A program made the translations under genes and the position numbers. A DNA stretch of 64,000 nt from Flavobacteriaceae bacterium NBU2977 (GTDB taxonomy: Bacteria; Bacteroidota; Bacteroidia; Flavobacteriales; Flavobacteriaceae): NCBI GenBank assembly GCA_019931105.1, contig JAIOUW010000002.1, positions 868,001-932,000 on the forward strand. Reading direction: 5' to 3'. Below are positions 43,546 through 52,506 of the stretch, one piece after another (positions within the stretch are counted from its first letter, which is position 1; every line of letters starts with the position of its first letter). Under the pieces are notes generated by a model, which made no database searches, was not told the origin of the DNA, and saw only the letters and a list, made by a program, of their open reading frames with translations.

Positions 43546-46500
43546 ATGCCAGACGCTTACAATAATCTTCAAATAACGACCGAAATGGCCGAGAATATCG
43601 TTCTCGAACATTTTGGCATGAATTGTGGCGCGACGGCCCTCCCAGGTGAAATCGATTTCAATTTCAGGATAAAGGCCAAGGTCGGAAAAGACTACATACT
43701 TAAGATATCAAGGCCTGGAGAAGACGATGACTATCTTGACTTTCAACAAAAACTGCTGCTATATATCGCGGATAACGGAGAAAACCTAATCGCTCCAAAA
43801 GTTGTTAGCGATCTTCAAGAAAATGTGATAACCACGATTACCGATGCGCATGGAAAAAGCAGAAAAGTACGTCTGCTCACATGGGTATCAGGTCGTTTGT
43901 GGAGTACGGTAAATCCTCAACTCGACGATTTGAGGAAAAGTTTGGGCGAACATTGTGGCAAACTGACCAAAGCGCTACAGGGCTTCGATCACCCGCAGGC
44001 CCATAGAGAATTCGATTGGGACATCGCCCAATCACTTTGGACCAAAAACCATTTGAATTTGTTCAAAGGAAAGGAAAAAGACCTTATCCTATTCTATCAA
44101 CAGACATTCGAAGCGTTACAAAAATCGTATTCAAAACTAAGAAAAGGCGTTGTGCATAACGATGCCAATGACAATAATATCATCGTTTCAGACGCGTTGA
44201 TCCACCCACATGTCGTAACGACCATCGATTATGGCGATTCTTGCCATACCCAGGTTATAAATGATCTTGCCGTTGCCTGCGCCTATGGTATTATGGGCCA
44301 TAACAATCCTCTAGAGGCTTCTTTGTCGATAGTGAAAGGTTATCACGAGCAATATGCGCTAACCGAGGGTGAAATCGAACATCTATATTGGTGCATAGCC
44401 ATGAGATTGGTTATTTCGGTCACAAAATCGGCCATTAACAAAATCAAAGAGCCCGACAACGCTTACTTGCAGATCAGTGAGCGACCTGCCTGGGAGCTCT
44501 TGATGAAATGGAAGGAAATTAGCCCTGAATTTGCGCTGTTCAGTTTTCGACAGGCTTGTGGGTTTTCAGTTCACCCCGATTCAGGGAAATTTGAAAAGTG
44601 GGCGGCGCAAAACAGATTTTCCCTTACTGATCTATTTCCAACGGTCGACAAAAACAAAGTCCATCATCTCGATTTAAGTGTTTCCAGCAAATGGATCGGC
44701 CATCGGGAGGAATTCAATGATCTGGAATTTTTTCAGTTTAAGATCGACCGGTTACAAAAAGAGTATCCCGACAGAATTCTTGCCGGAGGGTATTTAGAAC
44801 CACGGCCTTTATACACATCGACCGAATATGACAAAGTGGGGAATTCAGGTCCTGAAAGCCGCACAATTCATTTGGGCATTGATTTTTGGCTTCCTGAAAA
44901 AACGCCGGTACATGCCCTATTTGATGGTGAGGTGGTAATTGCGGTAAACGATGCCGGGGACAAGGAGTATGGCGGATTGCTAATTCTAAGGCATGAATTG
45001 GATGGCTTTGGACTTTATTCCTTATACGGCCATTTGACGGTGGCCAGTGTATCCTCTAAAAAAGTCGGCCAACGAATAAACAAAGGAGAGTGTATTGGCC
45101 ATTTGGGAAACTATCCCGAGAACGGAAACTGGGTCTCCCACCTGCATTTTCAGCTGATGCATTCGCTACTAGACAACAAAAAAGACTTTCCGGGCGTAAC
45201 CTACCCCAAACAGAAAGAGGTTTGGCAAGGGCTTTGTCCAGACCCCAACCTGCTTTTCAAATTAAAGGAATTAGCTCAAAAACAGGAAACCACCAATCAA
45301 GAGTTGATCGATTATCGCAGAAAGCATCTTGGAAAAAGTCTAAGCCTTCAATACAAAAATCCCATTAAAATAGTTCGCGGGGAGGCCCAATATTTATTGG
45401 ATCAATACGGTCAAAAATATCTGGATACCGTCAACAATGTTGCGCACGTCGGCCACGAGAATTACAAAGTCGTAAAGGCCGGGCAAGAGCAAATGGCACT
45501 GCTGAATACCAATTCGCGCTATCTTCATGATCAAATCAATATTTTGGCCCAAGAATTGTTGCAAACGCTTCCCCAAGCGCTCAATGTCGTACATTTTGTG
45601 AACTCCGGAAGTGAAGCCAACGAACTTGCCATGCGCATGGTTAAGGCCGCAACCGGACTGAAAGATATAATCGCCTCGGAAGTCGGCTACCACGGAAATA
45701 CAAACATGTGTATCGACATCAGTTCATATAAGTTCGACGGCAAAGGCGGAAAAGGAGCTCCCGAACATACACACATAATTCCTTTACCCGATGCTTTTCG
45801 CGGTAAATATAGAGGATTCGATTCGGGAAGCAAATATGCCGAAGAAGTACAGCTACAAATCGATGCCATTCATAAAAAAAATAGAAAACCCGCGGCCTTT
45901 ATCATCGAACCTATTATCAGTTGTGGCGGTCAGATCGAATTACCGAACGGCTTTTTAGATAAGGCGTATGATTACGTACGACGGGCCGGCGGCCTTTGTA
46001 TTTCAGATGAAGTTCAAGTAGGTTGCGGACGTATGGGAAAAACCTTTTGGGGCTTTCAACTTTACGATGTCGTGCCCGACATTATTACGATGGGTAAACC
46101 CTTGGGCAATGGACACCCGCTAGCCGCTGTAGTCTGCACCCAAGAGGTAGCGGAAAAATTCGCAAACGGAATGGAATATTTCAACACCTTTGGTGGTAAT
46201 CCGGTGTCATGCGCGATCGGAAGCGCAGTTCTGCAAACGGTAAAAAATGAAGGACTTCGTAAAAATGCCCAATTGGTCGGGGAGTTTCTAAAGGTTGAGT
46301 TGAAAGCCTTGGCCGAAGAGTTTCCGATAATAGGTGATGTACGTGGGCAAGGACTATTTCTCGGTATAGAGTTGGTAGATTCAAAAAAGAACCCCCTACC
46401 CGATCAAACCGATTATCTGGTGGATCGAATGAAGGACCACCATGTTTTAATGAGCATCGACGGCCCCGACCATAACGTTTTGAAAATCAAACCCCCGTTG

Positions 46501-46587
46501 GTCTTTACCCAAGAAAATGCCCGGGAACTATTATGCTATCTTAAGAAAATATTGGCGGAGGATTTTATGAAAAGTTGGGTGGATTGA
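43546..46587 (+). CDS. Kinase / M23 peptidase / class III aminotransferase fusion
   Basis: 1013 residues with three enzyme-like modules. (1) Aminoglycoside-phosphotransferase-type kinase, about 15-300: catalytic HNDANDNN (His204-Asp206) and TIDYGD (Asp228). (2) LytM/M23-type domain, about 405-570: HLGID (His442, Asp446) and HLHFQL (His532, His534), all four zinc-site positions present. (3) PLP-dependent class III aminotransferase, about 590-1010: SDEVQVGCGRMG and the PLP lysine Lys851 in MGKPLGNGHP. The third module resembles ethanolamine-phosphate phospho-lyase/AGXT2L. The same triple fusion is known in bacteria and annotated piecewise. No signal peptide, so the M23-like part acts in the cytoplasm or is a carrier-like fold. 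A coupled phosphorylate-then-lyase/transaminate route is plausible. Confidence 0.92.
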   Translation: MPDAYNNLQITTEMAENIVLEHFGMNCGATALPGEIDFNFRIKAKVGKDYILKISRPGEDDDYLDFQQKLLLYIADNGENLIAPKVVSDLQENVITTITDAHGKSRKVRLLTWVSGRLWSTVNPQLDDLRKSLGEHCGKLTKALQGFDHPQAHREFDWDIAQSLWTKNHLNLFKGKEKDLILFYQQTFEALQKSYSKLRKGVVHNDANDNNIIVSDALIHPHVVTTIDYGDSCHTQVINDLAVACAYGIMGHNNPLEASLSIVKGYHEQYALTEGEIEHLYWCIAMRLVISVTKSAINKIKEPDNAYLQISERPAWELLMKWKEISPEFALFSFRQACGFSVHPDSGKFEKWAAQNRFSLTDLFPTVDKNKVHHLDLSVSSKWIGHREEFNDLEFFQFKIDRLQKEYPDRILAGGYLEPRPLYTSTEYDKVGNSGPESRTIHLGIDFWLPEKTPVHALFDGEVVIAVNDAGDKEYGGLLILRHELDGFGLYSLYGHLTVASVSSKKVGQRINKGECIGHLGNYPENGNWVSHLHFQLMHSLLDNKKDFPGVTYPKQKEVWQGLCPDPNLLFKLKELAQKQETTNQELIDYRRKHLGKSLSLQYKNPIKIVRGEAQYLLDQYGQKYLDTVNNVAHVGHENYKVVKAGQEQMALLNTNSRYLHDQINILAQELLQTLPQALNVVHFVNSGSEANELAMRMVKAATGLKDIIASEVGYHGNTNMCIDISSYKFDGKGGKGAPEHTHIIPLPDAFRGKYRGFDSGSKYAEEVQLQIDAIHKKNRKPAAFIIEPIISCGGQIELPNGFLDKAYDYVRRAGGLCISDEVQVGCGRMGKTFWGFQLYDVVPDIITMGKPLGNGHPLAAVVCTQEVAEKFANGMEYFNTFGGNPVSCAIGSAVLQTVKNEGLRKNAQLVGEFLKVELKALAEEFPIIGDVRGQGLFLGIELVDSKKNPLPDQTDYLVDRMKDHHVLMSIDGPDHNVLKIKPPLVFTQENARELLCYLKKILAEDFMKSWVD

Positions 46588-46626
46588 TTGATTTACCAAC
46601 CTTTCGTCAAAACTTGATTGCACAAA

Positions 46627-46656
46627 AAAGCCTGTAAACGTTTGTTTACAGGCTTT
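46627..46656 (+). terminator. Terminator of the fusion gene
   Basis: AAAGCCTGTAAAC-GTTT-GTTTACAGGCTTT, a 13-bp perfect stem, 40 bases past the stop codon. Confidence 0.85.
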
Positions 46657-46662
46657 AAAGCT

Positions 46663-46678
46663 AAAGTCGGGGTGGCAG
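46663..46678 (-). other. Candidate attachment site: tRNA-Pro 3'-end fragment
   Basis: On the minus strand CTGCCACCCCGACTTT. This equals the end of the T-arm plus the acceptor 3' strand usual for flavobacterial tRNA-Pro(UGG), without the rest of the tRNA. A fragment in this position and direction is what a tRNA-targeting integrase leaves at the far border of an element that lies to its right. Recognised from memory of such tRNAs, not by search. Confidence 0.5.
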
Positions 46679-46888
46679 CATGCCGCGTATCGTTACAAAT
46701 AATTGATTTTCAGTATTTTGATTGTACTTGTCTAAATCAAATCCCTTTATGGACACTCGATTTATAAGTAACTTCAGAACGTATTGATTGTGTGTTGTCT
46801 ACAAGCCAAAATTACAAAGTAAATCGATATCATCGAATATTATAAAAGTCCAAGATTACCTTTGTGCAATCATGTGTAGTAAATATGC

Positions 46889-47119
46889 CTACCAAGTGTT
46901 GTTCTCAAAGTAAAATATTGTCTTATAAAAAGTTCCTTTTACAATCCCCTCAACATATAAGATATCAGGAAACCTGATATCTAAAGTTTTAATCGAATAG
47001 TAATAAATGGAATTAACCCAGTATATCCAATTAATATCCGTTTCTTTATCAAACTTAACAGACCATCCACGAGAATTGAGCCAGTCTTGAAATAAAAAGA
47101 GAGCCCTCTCTATTGTCAT
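46889..47119 (-). CDS. Hypothetical 76-residue protein
   Basis: Starts MTIERALFLFQDWLNSRGW; rich in W, Y, F and I with no signal peptide, alternating strand-like pattern (DINWIYWVNSIYYYSIKTLDIRF). It lies just inside the proposed left border of the island. No family recognised; the odds are about even that it is a real gene. The rest of the gap 46588-47317 holds the terminator and attachment site only. Confidence 0.4.
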   Translation of the reverse strand: MTIERALFLFQDWLNSRGWSVKFDKETDINWIYWVNSIYYYSIKTLDIRFPDILYVEGIVKGTFYKTIFYFENNTW

Positions 47120-47317
47120 TTTCCAATTATCACTAGGGGTCCATTCTAAGCTATTTTTTTGAAGGTTTCAACATTAACGCACCAAATACCGTAGAGGCTT
47201 GCATTACCCCCTTGGTCAAATCAATTGGCAAAATCGAAATTTTACAAAGGAACGACCCCAAAGGCAGCTGAAACCTAATTAACGTCGGAAGTTCGTTACG
47301 ATTAAACACCAAATACC

Positions 47318-48184
47318 ATGAGGCCACTTTCAATAGCAAAACAAGTTACCAATAGGGATGGTGAATCACTTAAAAGATATCTAGTTGATGTAAGCCGTAT
47401 CCCAATGATTACAGAAGATGAAGAAGTCGAATTAGCGATTCTTATAAGAAATGGCGACAATTTGGCCCTTGAAAAGTTGGTCAATTCCAATTTAAGATTT
47501 GTTATATCGGTGGCCAAACAATATCAAGGTCGGGGTTTGAAATTACTCGATTTGATAAATGAGGGAAATCTTGGATTGGTTAGGGCCGCAACCCGATTCG
47601 ATGAAACCCGAGGGTTTAAATTCATTTCCTATGCCGTTTGGTGGATACGCCAGGGGATACTTCAGGCGTTGACAGAAACTACAAGAATGGTGAGATTGCC
47701 TTTGAACAAAATAAGCGTGATCAACAAGATAACCAAAGCCTCCTCCAATTTTGAACAGATTCACCAAAGACTGCCGTATGCTGAAGAAATCTCGGAACTG
47801 ATTGACGTTTCCCTTGCTGAGGTCCAACTCTGCATGAAACACTCCATGTGGCCCAAGTCAATGGATGAAACATTAAATACCGAGAGTGACAACTTCACGT
47901 TGTATGAAGTTTTAAGTTCGGGCAATTTGGATAACCCTGAAAAGGGCCTTATTGAAAATTCATTAAGGACAGAATTGGAGGGGTTGCTCAATATCCTTTC
48001 AGATCGTGAGGCCTACGTGATCAAGAAGTATTATGGCATCGGCGCCAATAAAGCAATGGGAATGGAGGAAATTGCCTACCAACTGGGCATTACGAAGGAA
48101 CGGATAAGACAGATAAAAACGAGGGCATTGTTACGTTTAAGGAAATCCTCAAAATGCGATTTCCTTAAGGAATATTTGGAATAG
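47318..48184 (+). CDS. Sigma-70 family RNA polymerase factor, RpoD-like group 2
   Basis: 288 residues. Region 1.2 (LKRYLVDVSRIPMITEDEEVEL), region 2 with core binding and -10 recognition (LRFVISVAKQYQGRGLKLLD, INEGNLGLVRAATRFD, YAVWWIRQGI), region 3 and region 4.2 (EEIAYQLGITKERIRQIKTRALLRLR). It is clearly of the RpoD/SigA type, yet shorter and more divergent than the housekeeping factor: part of region 3-4 (KSMDETLNTESDNFTLYEVL) differs. Second RpoD-like factors carried on genomic islands could direct expression of island genes. No anti-sigma gene is adjacent. Upstream region shows no clear promoter. Start ATG 47318. Confidence 0.9.
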   Translation: MRPLSIAKQVTNRDGESLKRYLVDVSRIPMITEDEEVELAILIRNGDNLALEKLVNSNLRFVISVAKQYQGRGLKLLDLINEGNLGLVRAATRFDETRGFKFISYAVWWIRQGILQALTETTRMVRLPLNKISVINKITKASSNFEQIHQRLPYAEEISELIDVSLAEVQLCMKHSMWPKSMDETLNTESDNFTLYEVLSSGNLDNPEKGLIENSLRTELEGLLNILSDREAYVIKKYYGIGANKAMGMEEIAYQLGITKERIRQIKTRALLRLRKSSKCDFLKEYLE

Positions 48185-48472
48185 GTTCTGTTTTTGAATA
48201 ATTGCTTTATCACTGAGAACATATCCCATTTTAATCTTCCAATATCTTTTCTTATTGGATTCAACAGTTAAATAATGATTTGTGTTCATACATCAAAACA
48301 CCATTTATTGACTACCTTTAAAAAGGACTTACTTTCACTTTTTTCAAAGGGCATTAGAATCCTATTATTCAGGCGGAAAACCTATTTTCAATTGTCCTGG
48401 ATTTAGGATGTACAAGCTTATTTGATTTTTACGCACCAACTAAGTGACCACCTTTAGTTTTAAACGAATTAT

Positions 48473-49033
48473 ATGAGGTTATACATAAAATACATGGTCA
48501 GTCTTCGCTGTAAAATGTTGGTAAAGGAAGAATTAAAAAAGTTGGGACTGGACTACGTAATATTGAATCTGGGCATGGTTGAAACTATGGGGGAAATTAC
48601 TGATGAAAAGCGAATCCAGCTCAAGAATAATCTACTCAAGTCCGGATTGGAATTGTTGGATGATAATAGGAGTATATTAATCGAAAGAATAAAAAATGTA
48701 ATAGTTGAGATGATCCATCACAATGATGAAATTCCAAAAACAAATTATTCTGGTTATTTAAGCGAAAAATTGGGATACGACTACACCTATCTGTCGAATA
48801 CATTTTCAGAAGTGCAAGGAATCACCATACAGCATTATATTATCAAACATAAAATTGAAAAGGTAAAGGAATTGTTGCTATATAATGAGCTCAACTTAGC
48901 CGAAATAGCCCATAAGCTTCACTATAGTAGCCCAGCGCATTTGTCAAATCAATTTAAAAAAGTCACTGGCCTCACACCTTCATTCTTCAAAAAAATGAAG
49001 AAAAAAAGACAGCAAAATTTGGAAAACCTGTGA
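48473..49033 (+). CDS. AraC-type helix-turn-helix regulator without classical sensor
   Basis: 186 residues: an N-terminal part of about 85 residues (MVSLRCKMLVKEELKKLGLD) of unknown fold, then a complete AraC DNA-binding domain (about 88-182) with two helix-turn-helix units. The second unit includes LAEIAHKLHYSSPAHLSNQF and KKVTGLTPSFFKKM. Start ATG 48473. Short AraC proteins of this form recur in flavobacterial mobile or stress regions. Regulated genes unknown; the D-amino-acid operon 740 bases downstream is a candidate. The 288-base gap before it shows no recognisable feature. Confidence 0.87.
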   Translation: MRLYIKYMVSLRCKMLVKEELKKLGLDYVILNLGMVETMGEITDEKRIQLKNNLLKSGLELLDDNRSILIERIKNVIVEMIHHNDEIPKTNYSGYLSEKLGYDYTYLSNTFSEVQGITIQHYIIKHKIEKVKELLLYNELNLAEIAHKLHYSSPAHLSNQFKKVTGLTPSFFKKMKKKRQQNLENL

Positions 49034-49138
49034 TATATGTAAGGACCACAAATATTTATATAGCAAAATTCCCGTGGTTCTGTCGCATCTTTGCCTACTG
49101 TTATGATGTTAACGAACAGGACTAAATACACAACATGT

Positions 49139-49294
49139 ATGGACATATTCGAAAAGAACAATTTGGTTTACGGTATTCTTAAAAAAATAAGAGATGTCTT
49201 TAGGCCTGTATTCGATAATACAAGCAAAGAAACTGCAAGATGGAAGGAATTGGAGAAAAACCTTCAACCCGATCTGATCAAAATCAGAAAGTGA
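49139..49294 (+). CDS. Hypothetical 51-residue protein
   Basis: ATG 49139 (MDIFEKNNLVYGILKKIRDV), soluble, basic C-terminus (LIKIRK). The longer frame from 49091 adds a segment without coding character. Isolated between the AraC gene and a terminator. No family recognised. Confidence 0.4.
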   Translation: MDIFEKNNLVYGILKKIRDVFRPVFDNTSKETARWKELEKNLQPDLIKIRK

Positions 49295-49390
49295 CTTCGG
49301 TCAATTTCAAATACGCGGCCTGAACCATACTAGGAGAAAGAGAATTTAACTTTGTTTATTGATAAGTGCTTTTAGATTATTCAAAAGCCC

Positions 49391-49427
49391 AAAAAAGAGC
49401 AGGAACTAAAAAACACTGCTCTTTTTT
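49391..49427 (+). terminator. Terminator after the AraC region
   Basis: AAAAAAGAGCAG (49391-49402) pairs with CTGCTCTTTTTT (49416-49427); strong U-run on the plus strand. Confidence 0.85.
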
Positions 49428-49517
49428 CATTAAAAGGCAAAAAGGGTTGGTGGTGCGGTAACCATTGTTTTTGTAAAGCAAATTTATATCGAAAGTAGCA
49501 TTGATAAATTATAGTCC

Positions 49518-49586
49518 ATGAGAAAATGCGTTATCTGTTTTGTGCTTTTATTAATAATGCTGGTGGTCGCAGTTTCACTTCCATAA
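49518..49586 (+). CDS. Possible 22-residue hydrophobic micropeptide
   Basis: ATG 49518 to TAA 49584: MRKC then a pure apolar stretch to the end (VICFVLLLIMLVVAVSLP). It would be a single membrane helix. It lies 20 bases ahead of the basic small ORF at 49607. Compelling by composition only; it could be chance. Confidence 0.3.
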   Translation: MRKCVICFVLLLIMLVVAVSLP

Positions 49587-49606
49587 ATCAATAAAAAATA
49601 AAAATT

Positions 49607-49723
49607 ATGTCGAGAGAAAAAGAAGGGAAACAAAAATCAGGAAAAACAGCACCATCAAGCACTCCCAAAGAGAAAAAGGCCGCCAAAAGGGCAAAACGGA
49701 ATGCCAAAAACAGAGCGGAATAG
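49607..49723 (+). CDS. Small basic protein, 38 residues
   Basis: ATG 49607 to TAG 49721: MSREKEGKQKSGKTAPSSTP then a K/R/A-rich end (KEKKAAKRAKRNAKNRAE). Extremely basic and disordered, like small nucleic-acid-binding peptides. An A-rich leader typical of Bacteroidota translation starts (AATAAAAAATAAAAATT) precedes it. No family recognised. Confidence 0.5.
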   Translation: MSREKEGKQKSGKTAPSSTPKEKKAAKRAKRNAKNRAE

Positions 49724-49774
49724 GAAAAAAAAGGCAGATGTCATATATCTTATTCATGCCATAATTGCTCAACT

Positions 49775-50104
49775 ATGGAAAAGGGCGAATTTGAAGAATC
49801 CAAGAAGTTTAACTTGGTAGATGCACTAGAGTATATTTCCAATACGATAGTTGTAAAAAACATAATGGTCGAAAACAACTGTGTCATACAGGCATTTGTA
49901 TTCGATTATGGCAAAGTGCAATCTTACGAGAAATCCCCTTTTTCACGTTTTATTCACATAATTGAGGGTAAAGCGGAAGTTGTTATCAATGATTACTCCA
50001 CCTTTATGCAAAAGGGAGACTCGATACTAATACCAGGGTATTCCACCAGCTCAATAGAAGCAAATCATAAATTCAAGATGATTTGTACTACTATTAAGAT
50101 CTAA
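49775..50104 (+). CDS. Cupin-domain protein
   Basis: 109 residues, a single small beta-barrel. Cupin motif 1 is degenerate (FSRFIHIIEGKAEVVIND) and keeps one histidine; motif 2 reads KGDSILIPGYSTSSIEANHKFK. The usual two-histidine-plus-glutamate metal site is therefore incomplete, so it may bind a ligand rather than a metal. No signal peptide. First gene of a plus-strand run ending in the D-amino-acid genes; it may be a sensor or isomerase-like accessory. Confidence 0.8.
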   Translation: MEKGEFEESKKFNLVDALEYISNTIVVKNIMVENNCVIQAFVFDYGKVQSYEKSPFSRFIHIIEGKAEVVINDYSTFMQKGDSILIPGYSTSSIEANHKFKMICTTIKI

Positions 50105-50140
50105 CTGTAGCGCATGAATGTATAATAGAGAAATGAAACA

Positions 50141-50332
50141 ATGGAAAAAAGGTTTGAAATAGGAGACGTGGTATGCGCGAAGGTAAAACCTTCAATTGCA
50201 CTTGTTGTACGACTGTATGCTCGCAGAATCTATTACTGTACCCTTCAGAATCAACCTAACGCTAAAGATCAGGTCTATTTTGATAGGGAATTAAAACCTT
50301 ATGAAGGAGGCACTATCCCTTCGGACACCTAA
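50141..50332 (+). CDS. Hypothetical 63-residue SH3-like protein
   Basis: Opens FEIGDVVCAKVKPSIALVVR and continues as short strands (ARRIYYCTLQNQPNAKDQVYF), like a small SH3-type barrel. Thirteen bases before the DUF1611 gene and 36 after the cupin gene, same strand. Similar short proteins occur in flavobacterial accessory regions; no named family. Confidence 0.6.
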   Translation: MEKRFEIGDVVCAKVKPSIALVVRLYARRIYYCTLQNQPNAKDQVYFDRELKPYEGGTIPSDT

Positions 50333-50344
50333 ATAATACAACTT

Positions 50345-51424
50345 ATGAAAGCTAAGGCTTTAATTTATTGTGAGAATGAATTTGGCCGTATAGACGGTAA
50401 AGTGGCCAATGGACTTGTTCGGCAATCGGAGACCTATGATATTGTTGGGGTCATTGACAGTTCGAAGGCTGGTCAGGACGCTGGAGAATATCTTGATGGT
50501 GTAAAAAATGGCATTCCCATTTTCGAAAGTATAGCACTTGCCTTAGAAGAATTGAGCATTCTTCCGAAATATTTTATCTACGGTATCGCCCCACTGGCTT
50601 CCTTTTTAAACGATGAACAACAAGAAATTATTTTTACCGCCATGAAAAGTGGGATGAATATCGTTAATGGTCTTCCTGAATTTTTTAACGAGAATACCCA
50701 ATTTACCCGTATGGCCCGCAATTATGGAGTAACTATACTGGATGTTAGAAAACCGCCAAAGCGGGAAGACCTCCATAATTTTTCGGGACGCATTCAAGAG
50801 GTAAAGGTTCCGATAATTACGGTAATGGGCACTGATTGTGCGGTTGGTAAAAGAACCACCGCATTGGCATTGGTGGAAGCCTTACGCAATGAAGGTCTGA
50901 ACGCCGTCTTTGTGACCACCGGTCAGACAGGCTTGCTCCAAGGCTCTAAATACGGAGTGGCTATAGATGTTTTGACATCAGGATTTGCTACCGGCGAAGT
51001 TGAAAACGCCATCTTAAATGCCTATGAGCAAGAAGGACCTGACATCATCGTTGTTGAGGGACAGGGAGCATTAAGCCATCCCGCATTTACTTCCTCAAGT
51101 GCCATAATTCGTGGGGCAGCGCCTGATGCAATAATCATACAGCATCCACCTAAGCGAAAGAGTTATTGTGACTATCCCAAAATTCCAATGCTGGGCTTGG
51201 TAGAAGAGATTGAAATGATAGAAATATTCTCTAAATCAAAGGTGATAGCCATCACCATTAACCATGAAAAAATGACTGCTGTTGAAGTGAACCAAATCAT
51301 AGAGCAGTACGAATCAGAATATAATCTACCTGTTTCGGATGTCCTTATACATGGATGCGATAAACTGGTAAAGGAATTGGTCAAAACATTTCCAGAGTTA
51401 AAGAGAGAGTCGGTGTTGGTTTGA
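50345..51424 (+). CDS. DUF1611/DgcN family protein
   Basis: 359 residues: an N-terminal Rossmann-like domain (about 1-135) and a P-loop domain with MGTDCAVGKRTTALAL (nucleotide-binding Lys169) and IIVVEGQGALSHPA. This is DUF1611, whose member DgcN was shown to N-acetylate D-glutamate using acetyl-CoA before DgcA deacetylates the L-form; other members sit beside dipeptide epimerases. Here the partner is a PLP racemase whose start overlaps the last four bases of this gene (TTG at 51421), so translation is coupled. The pair should handle a D-amino acid; which one is unknown. Confidence 0.88.
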   Translation: MKAKALIYCENEFGRIDGKVANGLVRQSETYDIVGVIDSSKAGQDAGEYLDGVKNGIPIFESIALALEELSILPKYFIYGIAPLASFLNDEQQEIIFTAMKSGMNIVNGLPEFFNENTQFTRMARNYGVTILDVRKPPKREDLHNFSGRIQEVKVPIITVMGTDCAVGKRTTALALVEALRNEGLNAVFVTTGQTGLLQGSKYGVAIDVLTSGFATGEVENAILNAYEQEGPDIIVVEGQGALSHPAFTSSSAIIRGAAPDAIIIQHPPKRKSYCDYPKIPMLGLVEEIEMIEIFSKSKVIAITINHEKMTAVEVNQIIEQYESEYNLPVSDVLIHGCDKLVKELVKTFPELKRESVLV

Positions 51425-52506
51425 ATCTTCCTAGGATAGATATAGATTTAGGAAAGATTGCCCATAACGTACAACAGTTGAAAACGCTTTATGGTTCTAA
51501 GGGAATCAATGTAGTAGGAGTAACCAAAGTGATCGGGGGCAATCCAATAATTGCCGACATCTTGGTCAAAAATGGTATTGAAATTCTGGCAGACTCTAGA
51601 ATTTCGAATATTATAAAAATGCGCAAAGCGGGTATTCGGGCGCAATATCTGTTACTCAGGACACCTGCGCTCAGTCAGGTAGAAGCCGTGGTTATCCATA
51701 CGCACATAAGTTTAAACTCTGAATTAACTGTTCTAAAAAAACTTTCGGAATATGCCTTAAGAAACCATATCATACATAAGGTTGTTCTTATGGTGGAACT
51801 TGGGGACTTACGGGAAGGAATCATGCCTTCGGAAATGAATGCCATGGTAAAAGAGGTCCTAAACTTGGAAGGCCTGGTCTTGGTAGGTATAGGAACGAAT
51901 CTTGCATGCTTTGGCGGAATAAGCCCTGATGCAGACAAAATGAACGAGTTGTCCTCAATAGCGATTCGTTTGGAAGAAAAATTCAAAATTACCTTGGCAA
52001 TGATCTCCGGCGGAAACTCTGCAAATTACAACTGGTTTACATCTTCAAAAGATGTGGGCAGAATAAATAGCTTACGATTGGGTGAATCCATTTTTTTAGG
52101 TAGGGAAGCACTTCGTAGAAAACAAATACCAGGACTTTTCACTGATATCTTTACTTTACTTGCCGAGGTTATCGAAGCAAAACGAAAACCATCACAACCC
52201 TATGGGGAGGTATATCAAAATGCGAATGGTGATATCCCAAAGTTTGAGAACGAAGGCTTAATGGATAGGGCCGTTCTCGCGATTGGAATGCAGGACGTCA
52301 TCGTTTCAGGAATTACTCCAAAACAAAAAATAACTGTGCTCGGCGCTAGTAGTGATCACATGTTGATAGATAATACCGAAACAAGTTTAAAAGTGGGGGA
52401 TACCGTAGCTTTCGACCTCAATTATTGTGCGCTATTAAGGGCATTTAGCACCCCAAACATTTCAAAAAACACGATCAACCTATATGAATGTGCAAGCATA
52501 CTGTGA
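51421..52506 (+). CDS. PLP-dependent amino-acid racemase, alanine/ornithine racemase family
   Basis: 361 residues. Alanine-racemase-like TIM barrel with PLP lysine Lys36 in VVGVTKVIGGNP, ISGGNSANYNWF (phosphate-binding) and NSLRLGESIFLGRE, then a C-terminal beta domain. It resembles the single-domain-fold Orn/Lys racemase OrrA group more than Alr. Start is TTG 51421, overlapping the previous stop; no ATG is near. No signal peptide, so it acts in the cytoplasm. The end overlaps the start of the dipeptidase gene by 23 bases. Confidence 0.88.
   Translation: MNLPRIDIDLGKIAHNVQQLKTLYGSKGINVVGVTKVIGGNPIIADILVKNGIEILADSRISNIIKMRKAGIRAQYLLLRTPALSQVEAVVIHTHISLNSELTVLKKLSEYALRNHIIHKVVLMVELGDLREGIMPSEMNAMVKEVLNLEGLVLVGIGTNLACFGGISPDADKMNELSSIAIRLEEKFKITLAMISGGNSANYNWFTSSKDVGRINSLRLGESIFLGREALRRKQIPGLFTDIFTLLAEVIEAKRKPSQPYGEVYQNANGDIPKFENEGLMDRAVLAIGMQDVIVSGITPKQKITVLGASSDHMLIDNTETSLKVGDTVAFDLNYCALLRAFSTPNISKNTINLYECASIL

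Noticed and set aside
47151-47339. 62-codon minus-strand frame before the sigma factor
   Set aside because: It overlaps the sigma gene start on the other strand; composition gives no support.
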